A stretch of DNA of 64,000 bases from Strigamia acuminata (GCA_949358305.1 OX442324.1:9566500-9630499); one strand, 5' to 3'; positions 25,401 to 36,110 are shown, counted from the stretch's first letter. Numbers and translations are program-made. Notes: generated by a model not told the origin, from the letters alone.

Positions 25401-26592
25401 TATCAGGTATTAACTCGAGCCAGAGCGCGTCAACAGAAGCAAGTTTCGACGCCTCCTGGAGCTGTTGCGCCATTACCACCTTTAATACCGCCATTGCCAT
25501 CACCAAATATGCCAACTGCATTGTTTCCGACTCCTAATGTGTTGAGCCCACCTGCAGGACCATCTGGAGCTGCGCGACCGAATTATGACGGATATGGAGG
25601 TCCGGATTCGGATTCGTCGGACGATTCGACAACTTATCAACCAGCATGGATGGGGCGTGCAGGATTTATGCCACAGCAAGTGCGTCAAGATCGATCACAA
25701 TTTCAAAGAAATGCGACGAGACGCCCTGTTGCTGATGAACAACAAGACGAAGAAGAGGACGAGGCCGAGCGACTCCATGAGGCGCCGCAAGACCACCAAC
25801 CATTTCGTCTGATACCAACTATTAACGAAATAATTCGTCGACAACACGAAGACACGTGGAGCGCCGAATTAATCGAATATCTTGATCAAGGACATTTGCC
25901 CAACGACCAAGTACAAGCAGCGCGTATCAGGCATCGTGCCGTAGATTTTGCTATGTACAAGGGAATGTTATGTCGTTATCCACCGATTGACATAAATAAA
26001 ATTCGCCGTAGAAGACAAATCTATTTGCCCTTGATGTTACGCGAACAATATTTCAAGGCTCTGCATTACCCGCCGAGCTGCGGACATTTAGGAGTTGAGA
26101 AAACACTTCATCGACTCCGGGCCCGAGTTTATTGGCCAAAAATGAAGGAGGACGTTTTGCTTTGGATTCAAAAATGTGAACCATGTCAACGAGCTAAGCC
26201 GTTAAATCGCCTTCCATATGGACCAATGATTATGGCCAAACCACGACATTTGTTTCACACAATTTACATCGATTATTATGGTAAGAAACCCCGATCGATT
26301 GGAGGACATTGTTACGCATTAGTAATTGTGGATGCCGCCAGTCGATGGTTGGATGTGAGATTGACCGAGACATCTGACTGGAAAACAACAATCAAACAAT
26401 TGCAAGGATTTATTCAGCGATGGGCATTTCCAAAAGTTATTATAAGTGACAATGCGCCAGCTTTCCGTTCAATGGAATTCCAGGCTGCATGTCAGAGTTT
26501 TGGCGCCATCAATCGCTACACGGCTGTTTATCACCCACAGGGGAACTTAGCCGAAAGATTAAACCAAGCATTAAAAAACTGCATTTTGGCAT

Positions 26593-26596
26593 ATAT
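26593..26596. repeat. Target-site duplication ATAT (left) of element 2
   Basis: ATAT precedes the TGTTACG end of the element 2 LTR and recurs at 41938-41941 right after CGTAACA. With one copy counted, the integrase frames on both sides are in phase, which supports the insertion boundary. Confidence 0.85.
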
Positions 26597-26827
26597 TGTT
26601 ACGAGGTTGACGAGCACACTGTGAACCAGTTGTCGCCACCTCGCTTCCGTAACTAAACGATTCGAATTAATGCTGTAAACCCTCACTAGAGTTCGCCTTA
26701 AGCGAATGATCTCACTAATTTACCCATTAAGTAATAGTAGAATCACCCAAGTTTACTTGGCTGATGAGGAGAACTGAAACGTCAGTTCATTCCGAGCTTT
26801 CATTCCGAGAGGTTGTCGGGCAGGTAC
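26597..26827 (+). repeat. 5' LTR of element 2, first part
   Basis: 231 bp from TGTTACG to GGTAC, matching 41420 onward in the 3' LTR. The LTR resumes at 33818 after the copia element. Confidence 0.9.
26823..26827. repeat. Target-site duplication GGTAC (left) of the copia element
   Basis: GGTAC lies just before the copia LTR and again at 33813-33817 just after it. The uninterrupted 3' LTR of element 2 has GGTAC once at the matching place. Five bases is usual for Ty1/copia elements. Confidence 0.95.
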
Positions 26828-27304
26828 TGTTGGGTTGCAAACCCATTTTGAAGTGCTTAAATATTTGTTCCTGTGTTATGTGATTTATTGGTTACACAAT
26901 TTCCGAGTATGTGTAACAAGTGTGTTGTAAATTAATGTCCCGATCCAGTGTTCAACCGATAACGATTTTTATCAATGCTTGTTATGTACCGCGGTTGAAT
27001 ATTCTCTTCTTTACAGCACACGTCCCTGATGTCGTCTGCTTGAAAAAGCGATTTGTGTTTTATCCTTTTTCCTTGGTTTATCGATTATTAATGTCGGTGT
27101 TTTTACTTGCGATTGTAAAGGACAAATCATTGGAAACTTGACAATGATTTATCCTACGTTGTTTGAGAAGGCAAATAGCCTCTAACCGTGTATCACCAGA
27201 TATTCTCACGAATTAAAGATGGCGCACGCATGTCGGTTTCGCGCACCGTTTCAACTGATGTTTCTTTTGATTTCGTTTGCAGAATTGCCGGGAATAACCC
27301 CTCA
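26828..27304 (+). repeat. Copia 5' LTR (477 bp)
   Basis: Identical by eye to 33336-33812. It contains a TTAAATATTT element near 26853 that could serve as a TATA box. I see no canonical AATAAA; ATTAAA near 27212 is the closest. Confidence 0.9.
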
Positions 27305-27306
27305 AG

Positions 27307-27318
27307 TGGTAGCAGAGG
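27307..27318 (+). promoter_or_regulatory. Copia primer-binding site, initiator tRNA-Met type
   Basis: TGGTAGCAGAGG starts two bases after the LTR. It is complementary to the 3' end of animal initiator tRNA-Met (CCTCTGCTACCA), the usual primer for many Ty1/copia elements. Confidence 0.8.
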
Positions 27319-28490
27319 CTGTGCGACGATAAGGCCAGCAGTTTTTGGGAGTTTTCCGGAACATTTCGAGACGAAACGAGTGCAGGACGTCGGCCGAGAT
27401 CGTTGCAGACACGAATCGCCGGCGACGTGCGAAATAACTTCGCCAACTTTTTCAAATCGTCGGGATTGTGTGTGCGGACAGTACAACGGACTATTACGAC
27501 AGTAAGCAGTGTCGAAATATTTATTTTCAGTGCGATATAAGCACTTTTCCACGCCGTTACGAAGCAAATTTTCTTCGGCGGCCATTTTGGATTCGGCAGT
27601 GCAGCCGACGTAGCAACGACGTGTTTTCGGGCCGATACACGCCTAGACGCCAGCTTTTTGCCGAGACGACGATTATTCTCGCCGAAACAACGAGAATCAA
27701 CGTCGATACGACGCATTTTCGCCCCGAATCAGGCGAAAATTACCGAAAACGATCGGAAATCAGCAGTGGATCGCCGGTGGAGAACAAATCCTCACCAGCG
27801 GCCATTTTTGTTTGGATTTTCATCGCCGTCGACGGTGGAAACCAATTTCGAGTGTCTCTGTACGCATAAGTCTGCGTACACGACAATATTTGACCGGAAA
27901 AGCCGTGTTTTGCACCCCGGAGTGCTACACGAAGGCGCGGACGGGCGCGACGACGATTTTGGATCGTTTTTCCCCGCTTTGCACGGACGTGTGCGAGCGG
28001 TAGCGCGTCAGCCCCATTTCCGCGCACCGATAACGTCTAAACAACGTTCTACGCTGGACGGAAGCGATTGCGACGATCGGATGCCGCAATCCGCCCATCT
28101 TAACAACGCAAAAGTGTATTTACCATTTTGTCGTGAAACTTTGTTAATTTTAAGTTTTTGTTTTTGGTCCCCTCTTAGTATCGGTGCCACCCTACGTCCA
28201 GTCGGGCACGTGGCACTGTATTCTTGTCTGGGCTTGTTCACGGCCACCCAACCGATCCCGCGACCCTAGGAGGTCGGACGGAAGAGTTGGGGAACGACCA
28301 GTCAAGGTTTGATCGCCGCTCTTATAGCGGTTTGCCCACGGGTGGAATTGTTTTTTCGCCTTCATTTTTGGTGGGTGACAAGTGTGCACTGTGTGATTTG
28401 ATTCTAGTGAAGTGTTTTGTGCGGAATAATTTCCGAATTTAGTGATTTTTTCGTGCATCCTTCATTATTATTGTGCATTGTGTCGTCGTG
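27319..28490 (+). other. Copia untranslated leader (about 1.17 kb)
   Basis: No gene. Short open frames on both strands show no motif. The leader is long for a copia element, which usually has a much shorter gap between primer site and gag. It may hold packaging or translation-control structure, but nothing specific can be seen. Confidence 0.5.
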
Positions 28491-31400
28491 ATGTCAAAAC
28501 ACGACGACTATAAGGATATTAAGAAACTCGACGGTACGAACTATGCTACGTGGTCGGTGCAGGTTCAGCTGCTCCTCAAATACAACGGTGTTTGGGGCCA
28601 CGTGGATGGTACGGAGAAAGAACCGCCTGACACCGCCACAGCAAAGGAGAAAAGGGACTTCAAAGTCCGAGAGGACAAAGCCATGTCAACCCTTTGCATG
28701 AGTTGCGCGGAACCTCAGCAAGTCATTGCCGTCTCTTGTCCCACTGCTGCAAAAGTCTGGGAAGCGTTAAAAGACGCTTATCAACCGACGACGAGGGCAC
28801 GCCGCGCTCGACTGCGCCGTGACTTTTTGAACATGAAAATGCTAGAAGGCGAGGAAATGCTCGTTTTCACGGGGCGAGTCGATCGGAAGGTCACGGAATT
28901 AAAAGACGTGAAAATCGACGTCTCCGACGAGTTCCACGCTTTCCAGTATTTGGACCACTTACCCCCACAATATGAGAACATTAAACAGACAGCGTATCAT
29001 TGGGAAGATGCTGAGTTCACGGCTAAAAACGTGAAAGAGAGGTTGCTTGGCGAATACAATCGCCTTTACGAATCAAGCAACGAATTCGGTGTCCTAACTC
29101 AACAAATGGACAATACTGCATTATTTGCCAAGCAAAAATGGAAACCACGTGGGAAACCTTCAACAGCTGCTGGGCCCTCACGGGGCACTTGTTTTAATTG
29201 TGGAGGGACGGGTCACTTCGCTAGAGAGTGCCCGTCGCCTCCAAAACAGCAAGGAGCTTTTGGGACTTTTCCTGCCGCTGCTGGTTCGCCGGCCCAATTA
29301 AATCGAGGAAGTGGACGCGGCAGGGGCCGTGGAAAAGGGCAACAGAGAGCAAATCTCACACAGCTGGACCCGTATGCGGATGAGCCCCACACTTTATACT
29401 CGGCAGTATTGGAGGAAAAACCTGCACAGCCATTATCCCTTGTGTCGCACGGCAATTGTGATTCTCAATGGTACGTGGACACAGGGGCGACCGACCATTT
29501 CTCTTTCAACCGGAGTTGGTTCTCGGACTATAGACCGCTGTCTAACTTCAGCGTACAACAAGGTGAAGGCAAATCGAAAATCGAAGGAGTCGGCAATGTT
29601 GTCATCACCACGCTTTATGGAACCCGACATAGGGACATTACTTTGAAGAATGTTTTCTTCGCACCCAATTTTCGGAAGAATCTCATCTCACTTGGACGCA
29701 CCGATGAGGCTGGGATGTGCACATTTGTCAAAAATGGGGAAATGTTTATTTATAAAGATAAGATCGAGGAACCATCGATTACGGCAGTTCGAACTTCGAA
29801 TAGATTGTATAAAGTTAACTGTCGTATCGAGGTTGGGAATGTAAACACAGCTGCATTAACTGCGCAACAGAATGCGGCTGCTGTCCTCGACTTGATCAAA
29901 TCATCTGTAAAGGATGAAAGATTTGTGCAACCGTTACTAACCATTTTAGACTATAAGAACGCATTACTAAAAAGTTTGAGTAAGTCGGATAAAGGGACGT
30001 CCGCAGCTAATTTGAGTGCGCAAGTGAGCGAGAAAACGTCAGCGCCTGCGGCGATTAATTTACCGAAAGCGGGGAATGAGGTTCAGACACCTCCTGCAAA
30101 TATTCCCCAAGCTAATGCGACAGCGAAAGCTAACGGCGGAAACGCCAATGATGTGAAAGTTAGAAACCAGGAGCGGCCCCAAACCATGGACACATGGCAT
30201 TCGAGGATGGGCCATCTCAATGCTAAAGGCATTTCAACATTAGAAAAGTCTGATGACGTATTTGGAATTAACCTGTCCACTAAGGAATTGTCTACCTGTG
30301 ACGCATGTGCAACCGCCAAAAGCACGAGAGCAAGCTTTCCCCCTATAGTTGCGATTTCAACCAAAGGGATTTTAGACATTGTACACATGGATGTCTGGGG
30401 GAAATCACAGGGTCCTTCCTTAGGTGGGGCTAATTACTATTTTATTCTCGTGGACGACTATTCACGGTATATGTGGATAATTATGATGAAAACCAAAGGG
30501 GAGGTTTTGGGTCATTTCAAACGATGGCTGACTGAAGTGGAAAGAACGACTTCTAAGAAAGTCAAATGTATTAAGACTGATAATGGCGGGGAATTTATTT
30601 CTCGGGATTGGGACACTTACGCTTCCAAGATAGGATTAAAATGCATTCGAACAAATGCATATTCTCCGGAAATGAATTCCGTGGCTGAAAGGGCCAACCG
30701 TACAATTATTAGCGGGGTGAGGGCTTTGATGCTCGAGAACAGTTTCCCCTATCCCCTTTGGGCTGAATTGGCGACTTCCATCGTCTACTTAAAGAATAGG
30801 TTTCCCCACCAGGGGATTGAAGGCAAAACACCTTACTCGATATTTTTCAATAAGAAATTGTCTTTACGACACATTAAATGCATTGGATCGAAGACTTTTG
30901 TTCATGTTCCATCCCAGACCCGCAAAGGCAAATTGGAGGGTAGAGCATGGGCAGGAGCATTGGTTGGCTATGCCATCTCCACTAGGGGCTATAGGATCTG
31001 GGACCCTAAAACAAATCAAGTTTTTGCGTCAAAACACGTGCGGATCTTCGAGGACTCGTATTGGTACGAGATTGGGAAGAGATTACAGACTCCAGTTCGA
31101 CAACCTCAAGGGGGATCCGAAGAATTTAAGAGTTTTGGCTACTCTTCCTCCGACACCGAGGAAGATGACGATGGTTCCGTTGTCCCTGTTGGACAGCCAC
31201 CACCCTTTATGCCACCTCCTATCCCACCGCCCATTCCGCCCCCTATTCCACCTAGAACCCCAGGACCCGCTTTGAGACCAAATGTGCAGCGGACAATTGA
31301 GTTGCCTGCAATTGGAGTTGATCCTATTGGGGATGATGAGGAAATTGGTGGGGCGCAGGGTATTGATGGAGATAATCCAGTTGAAGAAATTGGTGGGGCG

Positions 31401-33317
31401 AAGGGGGATGATGAAAATTTCTTAAACGTTTATCCTGACGACGATGAGGATCCAGATCTGGCACCCCCTCCTGGGGTACAAACTCGTCGTGGTTCGGGTA
31501 AAAAGGGAAAGGTGAAAGAGAAAGAAACCCCAGACCCAATGTTATTGCCGCTGGATATGACGAAATGGAGGAGAATCCAGTCTGTCCGGAAAGCCGGGGC
31601 AACGGCTGGAAAAGTTGACGTTGTTTATTTCTCGCCCAATGACGACAAACTTAGAAGTCGAACTGATGTTGCACGGTGGTGCGATGGAGAAGGTTACGCA
31701 TACGATCCGAACCTTTTCGACTTCAAAACGTTAGAAGGGGAGGAACCCTTACCTTTTGCGGGGTTTTGTGCAGTTGAGCCCGACACCTACGAGGAGGCGA
31801 TCGAGGGCATTAACAAACCCTACTGGGAAGGGGCCATGAAGGACGAGATAGACATTTTTGATGAACGAGAAGTCTATCGTGAAATTGACAAGCCTAAAGA
31901 CGTACAGCTTTTGGGGACAAAATGGATATATAAGATGAAACGCGATCACACCGGAGCAATTCAACGCTACCGGGCCCGATTGGTGGCCCAAGGGTTTAAA
32001 CAGAGGCCCGGAATTGACTTTACGGAGGTATTTTCCCCCGTTGTCAATTTCGTCCTCGTTATCGTGTTCTTCTGCACTCTGGTAGTGCTTAAGGGCTGGC
32101 GTGACGTGCACATCGATATTAAGGCCGCCTACCTCTATGGCGACCTCGATACAGTGCAATATTGTGAAGTCCCCAAGGGTTACAGGACAGCGAAAAACCG
32201 ACATAAGTGTTGGATGCTGCTGAAGGCCTTATATGGCCTTCATCAGAGCGGACGAATGTGGTACCAAGCGCTCCACGATTGTCTGCTCCAATTGGGATTT
32301 GAGCCAATGCTAGGACTGAACTGTGTCTATTCTCTGGACAACGAAGCAGTAATCATTTTCTACGTCGACGATATCGTACTCTTTTCAAGAGACGATTACG
32401 TCGAAAAATGCGTCCTGAAATGGATTCGCGGTTTCTTCGACATTGTTGATTTGGGTCCGGTGACCCTATTGTTGGGCATCGAATTCGACAGATCCGGGGG
32501 GCGAATCCGTATTCACCAGAGAAAGTACATAGAAAAGCTATGTAAGATGTATGGAGTGGATCCGTGTCACCGTGTGCGAGTGCCAGTGACCCCTGGCACA
32601 ATGATCCAGCAAGTTAAAGAGGGTGAACGGGTGAACACGGTATTTCCGTACAGGAACTTGGTCGGGAGTCTCCTTTTTATTGCGAGCAGGACTAGGCCTG
32701 ATATCCTCTTTTCGGTTATAGTCCTCTCGCAATACAATGAAAAACATTCGGCGCGTCATGTTGGAATGCTGATGCAGGTATTGCGATATTTAGGGAACAC
32801 ACCAAACTATGCCATCGATTTATCGAATTGTAGGAATGATTCCCTTACTGTCTACACTGACGCGTCTTTCGCCCTAGACCAAGACAAGAGAAGAAGCTTT
32901 GGGGGCCATATAGTGTACCTAGGGGGGGTTCCAATCTCATGGAACTGCCATAAGCAGACAATGACCTCCCTGTCGATCATGGAGAGTGAATTTCTGGCCG
33001 TGGTCGATGGGGTGAAGGATATTATATGGCTTCACCGACTGTACGACGCAGACATTATGTTTTGTGTCGAACGCGCAACCCCGTGCGTATATGCCGACAG
33101 TATGCCGGCGATTCAGTATACGAAAAATAGAATAGAAAACCGCGCTAATAAACATATAGATGTCAAACTGCATTTCGTCCGTGACTGGTTTGAAAAAGGA
33201 ACGTTTTCTATTAGACACATCGCCGGGGTTCTGAACGTGGCAGATATTTTAACCAAATGGTTAGCGAAACCAAGGTTAAACACTCTTTGCGAACACATTT
33301 TTGTTATGGACAAATAG
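28491..33317 (+). CDS. gag-pol: Copia gag-pol polyprotein (1608 aa)
   Basis: A single frame makes capsid, protease, integrase, RT and RNase H as one polyprotein. I chose the ATG at 28491 (MSKHDDYKDIKKL); the frame is open a few codons upstream but with no other ATG. Order and key residues: gag domain with YATWSVQVQLLL; CCHC knuckle C234, C237, H242, C247; protease D330 in DTGA; pre-integrase WHSRMGHL; integrase D634, D697, E733 (35 residues between the last two); a Pro-rich stretch (PPPIPPPIPPP) between integrase and RT; RT D1209 and YVDD at 1291-1294; RNase H from D1457. All catalytic residues are present. Between gag and integrase is a less conserved Ala/Asn/Lys-rich segment near residues 450-560. 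Confidence 0.95.
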   Translation: MSKHDDYKDIKKLDGTNYATWSVQVQLLLKYNGVWGHVDGTEKEPPDTATAKEKRDFKVREDKAMSTLCMSCAEPQQVIAVSCPTAAKVWEALKDAYQPTTRARRARLRRDFLNMKMLEGEEMLVFTGRVDRKVTELKDVKIDVSDEFHAFQYLDHLPPQYENIKQTAYHWEDAEFTAKNVKERLLGEYNRLYESSNEFGVLTQQMDNTALFAKQKWKPRGKPSTAAGPSRGTCFNCGGTGHFARECPSPPKQQGAFGTFPAAAGSPAQLNRGSGRGRGRGKGQQRANLTQLDPYADEPHTLYSAVLEEKPAQPLSLVSHGNCDSQWYVDTGATDHFSFNRSWFSDYRPLSNFSVQQGEGKSKIEGVGNVVITTLYGTRHRDITLKNVFFAPNFRKNLISLGRTDEAGMCTFVKNGEMFIYKDKIEEPSITAVRTSNRLYKVNCRIEVGNVNTAALTAQQNAAAVLDLIKSSVKDERFVQPLLTILDYKNALLKSLSKSDKGTSAANLSAQVSEKTSAPAAINLPKAGNEVQTPPANIPQANATAKANGGNANDVKVRNQERPQTMDTWHSRMGHLNAKGISTLEKSDDVFGINLSTKELSTCDACATAKSTRASFPPIVAISTKGILDIVHMDVWGKSQGPSLGGANYYFILVDDYSRYMWIIMMKTKGEVLGHFKRWLTEVERTTSKKVKCIKTDNGGEFISRDWDTYASKIGLKCIRTNAYSPEMNSVAERANRTIISGVRALMLENSFPYPLWAELATSIVYLKNRFPHQGIEGKTPYSIFFNKKLSLRHIKCIGSKTFVHVPSQTRKGKLEGRAWAGALVGYAISTRGYRIWDPKTNQVFASKHVRIFEDSYWYEIGKRLQTPVRQPQGGSEEFKSFGYSSSDTEEDDDGSVVPVGQPPPFMPPPIPPPIPPPIPPRTPGPALRPNVQRTIELPAIGVDPIGDDEEIGGAQGIDGDNPVEEIGGAKGDDENFLNVYPDDDEDPDLAPPPGVQTRRGSGKKGKVKEKETPDPMLLPLDMTKWRRIQSVRKAGATAGKVDVVYFSPNDDKLRSRTDVARWCDGEGYAYDPNLFDFKTLEGEEPLPFAGFCAVEPDTYEEAIEGINKPYWEGAMKDEIDIFDEREVYREIDKPKDVQLLGTKWIYKMKRDHTGAIQRYRARLVAQGFKQRPGIDFTEVFSPVVNFVLVIVFFCTLVVLKGWRDVHIDIKAAYLYGDLDTVQYCEVPKGYRTAKNRHKCWMLLKALYGLHQSGRMWYQALHDCLLQLGFEPMLGLNCVYSLDNEAVIIFYVDDIVLFSRDDYVEKCVLKWIRGFFDIVDLGPVTLLLGIEFDRSGGRIRIHQRKYIEKLCKMYGVDPCHRVRVPVTPGTMIQQVKEGERVNTVFPYRNLVGSLLFIASRTRPDILFSVIVLSQYNEKHSARHVGMLMQVLRYLGNTPNYAIDLSNCRNDSLTVYTDASFALDQDKRRSFGGHIVYLGGVPISWNCHKQTMTSLSIMESEFLAVVDGVKDIIWLHRLYDADIMFCVERATPCVYADSMPAIQYTKNRIENRANKHIDVKLHFVRDWFEKGTFSIRHIAGVLNVADILTKWLAKPRLNTLCEHIFVMDK

Positions 33318-33322
33318 TTTAA

Positions 33323-33335
33323 GCAAAGGGGGATT
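33323..33335 (+). promoter_or_regulatory. Copia polypurine tract
   Basis: GCAAAGGGGGATT directly before the 3' LTR, the expected primer for plus-strand DNA synthesis. Confidence 0.75.
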
Positions 33336-33812
33336 TGTTGGGTTGCAAACCCATTTTGAAGTGCTTAAATATTTGTTCCTGTGTTATGTGATTTATTGGT
33401 TACACAATTTCCGAGTATGTGTAACAAGTGTGTTGTAAATTAATGTCCCGATCCAGTGTTCAACCGATAACGATTTTTATCAATGCTTGTTATGTACCGC
33501 GGTTGAATATTCTCTTCTTTACAGCACACGTCCCTGATGTCGTCTGCTTGAAAAAGCGATTTGTGTTTTATCCTTTTTCCTTGGTTTATCGATTATTAAT
33601 GTCGGTGTTTTTACTTGCGATTGTAAAGGACAAATCATTGGAAACTTGACAATGATTTATCCTACGTTGTTTGAGAAGGCAAATAGCCTCTAACCGTGTA
33701 TCACCAGATATTCTCACGAATTAAAGATGGCGCACGCATGTCGGTTTCGCGCACCGTTTCAACTGATGTTTCTTTTGATTTCGTTTGCAGAATTGCCGGG
33801 AATAACCCCTCA
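33336..33812 (+). repeat. Copia 3' LTR (477 bp)
   Basis: Matches the 5' LTR base for base wherever I compared. It is followed by the GGTAC target duplication at 33813-33817. Confidence 0.95.
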
Positions 33813-33817
33813 GGTAC

Positions 33818-34104
33818 TGCCGCGGCATCTTGAGGTTCTTCACCCACCAAAGTTATTCATGCTTACTAGATTTAAGATAGTTTTATAAGATTTAGTTTTA
33901 AGTTAATCTTTGGTTCATTTCAGATTGTATTTATGATTTAATAAACATACAGTTATATTTTATTAATAATACAATGAGTCCTCTTTATTTCCTTCTTATT
34001 AGCAACACAGTTAAATGCTAGTTTAACTTAATGCAATTACAAACCCCCAGTTTAATAGTAAAGTATTTACGTGGTCAAACAGTAGTCAGTCTGGCCACGT
34101 AACA
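33818..34104 (+). repeat. 5' LTR of element 2, second part
   Basis: 287 bp ending CGTAACA. With the 231 bp before the copia insertion it totals 518 bp, exactly the length of the 3' LTR. It contains TTTATAAGA (TATA-like) and AATAAA. Confidence 0.9.
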
Positions 34105-34107
34105 AAG

Positions 34108-34122
34108 TGGTGGAGATTGCGG
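34108..34122 (+). promoter_or_regulatory. Putative primer-binding site of element 2
   Basis: TGGTGGAGATTGCGG starts three bases after the LTR, with the TGG expected of a tRNA CCA end. I cannot assign the tRNA. Confidence 0.5.
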
Positions 34123-35069
34123 TTCTTTCTATTTGAGACCCATTAATTGGCTAAAAGTAGTGAAAAGTAGTAAAAGTAAAGTGAAATTGGCCAGTTATTT
34201 GCTAAAATTAGAAGATCCATTTGAAATCCGTACAAATTTGCATTAAAATTCAGTAAAATTCAAGTGAAACTCATATAAAATTTTGAAAAGTTGCAAACTC
34301 ATTTGCATGAGTGATAAGATTGAAAGGTGACTCATTGTGAAAATTTTCTTTTAAAGTCAATTGAAGTTGAATATTTAATTATAGTGCACTAATAAGATTT
34401 ACATATTTGAATTTATTAAAGATATTTACTCAAGTTGAATTTATAATAAAATGAGGTTGTTTTGGAGGTTAAGAGTGGTGAATATTCAATGTTTGTTTAA
34501 TGATAAAACTTATATTAATAATGATTCAATTATAGGAAATGTTTTCTTTTTGGTTTATGTAGAAGTTTATGTTGATTTTGATGATTAATTTTGATTATTT
34601 TTCAGGAAATAATAATAATTTTTTTTTGTTATTGAAATTTATTTTGAATTAGTGACTAATTGTGATAATTAATTGTGCATAAGTTTATTTCAGGGTTAGT
34701 AAAAGTTGTGAGTTGTTAAGAGCGTTCTGTGAATAAAGTGAAGGTATAATTAAAGGCTTAACAGTGGATTAGCCAGTTAAGTTATCACAGGCGCAAGTGG
34801 ATAATCTACTGGACTTAAAGAATCAAGAATTAGAAAGAGAATTAGTAAGCACAGTGGATGATTCCAAAGTAGCGGTTAGAAAAAGGAAAACAACTTCACA
34901 GTCGGAACCTGGAATAAAGGAGGTTGAGCAAAATACTTCCACATTGGATGATAAACTTGTTTTTGCAACCCCATTAAAATTTGCGCAATCAAAGTCTTTT
35001 CAATCAGTATTTGAATTGTTAACGCCAGTAAAATTAAAGGAATCCACATCAAAAGGAACTGTATCCAAG
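34123..35069 (+). other. AT-rich leader of element 2 with an ATG-less open extension
   Basis: Mostly AT-rich and non-coding. From 34773 the gag frame is open with no ATG until 35070. Coding-like sequence (LVFATPLKFAQ and similar) fills this extension. TTATCACAG at 34782-34790 resembles a splice acceptor. A spliced leader exon or a non-AUG start could add about 91-99 residues to gag. Confidence 0.45.
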
Positions 35070-36110
35070 ATGGCGGATCCAACAACAGTTTTAACTGATC
35101 TTCTCAAGGGTATTTTGATACAAAAGCGCGAAGTTGTTTGTTATGATACGGAAAAAGGTAACATTGACCAATGGCTTGTGGCTTATGAAGCTACAATAGC
35201 ATCAGATGATGAACGAGTGAAACAATTGCCGTTAGCCCTTAAGACTGACGGACTGGCATGGTTTGTGGAACAATATAAAACGAATCCAACCTGGACTTGG
35301 ACAGAATGGAAGCCACAAATCGAAAAGAAGTTCAGGAAAAGCCAGGAAAATGTATTGAACACTCTTCATTTTATGAGGCATTCAGATGGTAAAGCCGATG
35401 CATTTATGAAGAAGGTCTTGGCCGAATGTGCTTATGCGCGACCAGAATTACCTGAGAATTTGAAGATTAATTATATTTTTCAAGGATTGAAGCCGGAAAT
35501 GCAAAAGATGTTGATTACTGTATTCCCGAAGACTTTGGCGGATATGGAAGAGAGAATTAAGTTATTCGAAAGTCATAAAGTAAAAGACCCAGCAGATGTT
35601 CTACTTGCAGCGTTTAAAAAAATCGTGGATGAGAAGGTGATCCCGGTAACAGCAGGTAAACTGAGTGGAACCGTGGGGACCCAACCAACCCACGCTGAGT
35701 TAATAGCTGAAGTCGCTGATTTAAAGCGGCGATTGTTAGAGGCAGAGTCAGTGGATTTGCTGGATGAAGAGTCGATACTGATACAAAATCAGTGGTATGC
35801 GCCAATAAGGAATAGGGGACAGTATAATCAAGGAGGTAGAAGTAGAGGCAGTAGACAAGGCTTTAACCCTAATTACAATAATTATAATACTAACAATAGT
35901 AATAATTCTAATAACCGTTCATGCGGATGTTATCATCATTTCAGCTGTGAGTTTTACAATCCACCCAGGCAACAACAACAGCAACAACAGCAACAGGAAA
36001 GAGGTGGAAGTAACAGCTGGAAGTGGAATAAAAAGAGGAGAAGAGGTGAACAGCAAGATGGAAACCCTAATCCTCAGGCACAAACGAAGGCCCAAAATTC
36101 GAAAAACTAG
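35070..36110 (+). CDS. gag: gag of element 2 (346 aa from the first ATG)
   Basis: Structural capsid-type protein. The first ATG of the frame is at 35070 in strong context (AAGATGG). The frame is open about 99 codons further upstream without an ATG, so the true protein may be longer. The central part carries gag-type signatures (QWLVAYEATI, LPLALKTDGLAWF, FRKSQENVLNTL). There is no CCHC knuckle; near the end are CGCYHH and CEF, then a run of nine glutamines and a basic tail (KWNKKRRRGEQ). The stop TAG directly follows AAA AAC, and pol continues in the -1 frame. Confidence 0.85.
   Translation: MADPTTVLTDLLKGILIQKREVVCYDTEKGNIDQWLVAYEATIASDDERVKQLPLALKTDGLAWFVEQYKTNPTWTWTEWKPQIEKKFRKSQENVLNTLHFMRHSDGKADAFMKKVLAECAYARPELPENLKINYIFQGLKPEMQKMLITVFPKTLADMEERIKLFESHKVKDPADVLLAAFKKIVDEKVIPVTAGKLSGTVGTQPTHAELIAEVADLKRRLLEAESVDLLDEESILIQNQWYAPIRNRGQYNQGGRSRGSRQGFNPNYNNYNTNNSNNSNNRSCGCYHHFSCEFYNPPRQQQQQQQQQERGGSNSWKWNKKRRRGEQQDGNPNPQAQTKAQNSKN

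Larger units (their letters stand above)
22323..26596 (+). pseudogene. pol: pol of element 1, main part (PR, RT, RNase H, most of integrase)
   Basis: This frame is open for over 1420 codons, then broken at 26596 by element 2. Numbering from 22323: protease D199 in LDSGAQ; RT with IIDG and YLDD (D678, D679); RNase H starting at D826 (TDAS); a 200-residue Pro/Gln-rich linker with an AT-hook-like GRPKGSKNKKK at 1012; integrase zinc motif (H1248, H1255 and a CX2C); catalytic D1317, D1376 and E1411. The D-to-E spacing is 34 residues, one short of the usual 35. The frame has no ATG at its start and is best explained as a gag-pol frameshift product. The rest of the integrase resumes at 41938. Confidence 0.85.
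26828..33812 (+). mobile_element. Intact Ty1/copia element (6985 bp)
   Basis: Two apparently identical 477-bp LTRs (26828-27304 and 33336-33812) begin TGTTGGG and end CCCTCA. They flank a primer site, one long gag-pol frame and a polypurine tract. The 5-bp target duplication is perfect. Integrase before reverse transcriptase marks it as Ty1/copia. No stop or frameshift interrupts the ORF, so it is the youngest insertion in the window and may still be competent. Confidence 0.95.

Noticed and set aside
29213-29455. Antisense open frames within copia and gypsy pol genes
   Set aside because: They are opposite conserved coding sequence and carry no independent motif.
36102-36110. Firm frameshift site at the end of element 2 gag
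   Set aside because: G AAA AAC right before the stop is not a standard heptamer because the first three bases differ. Frameshifting is likely from the frames, but the site is unproven.
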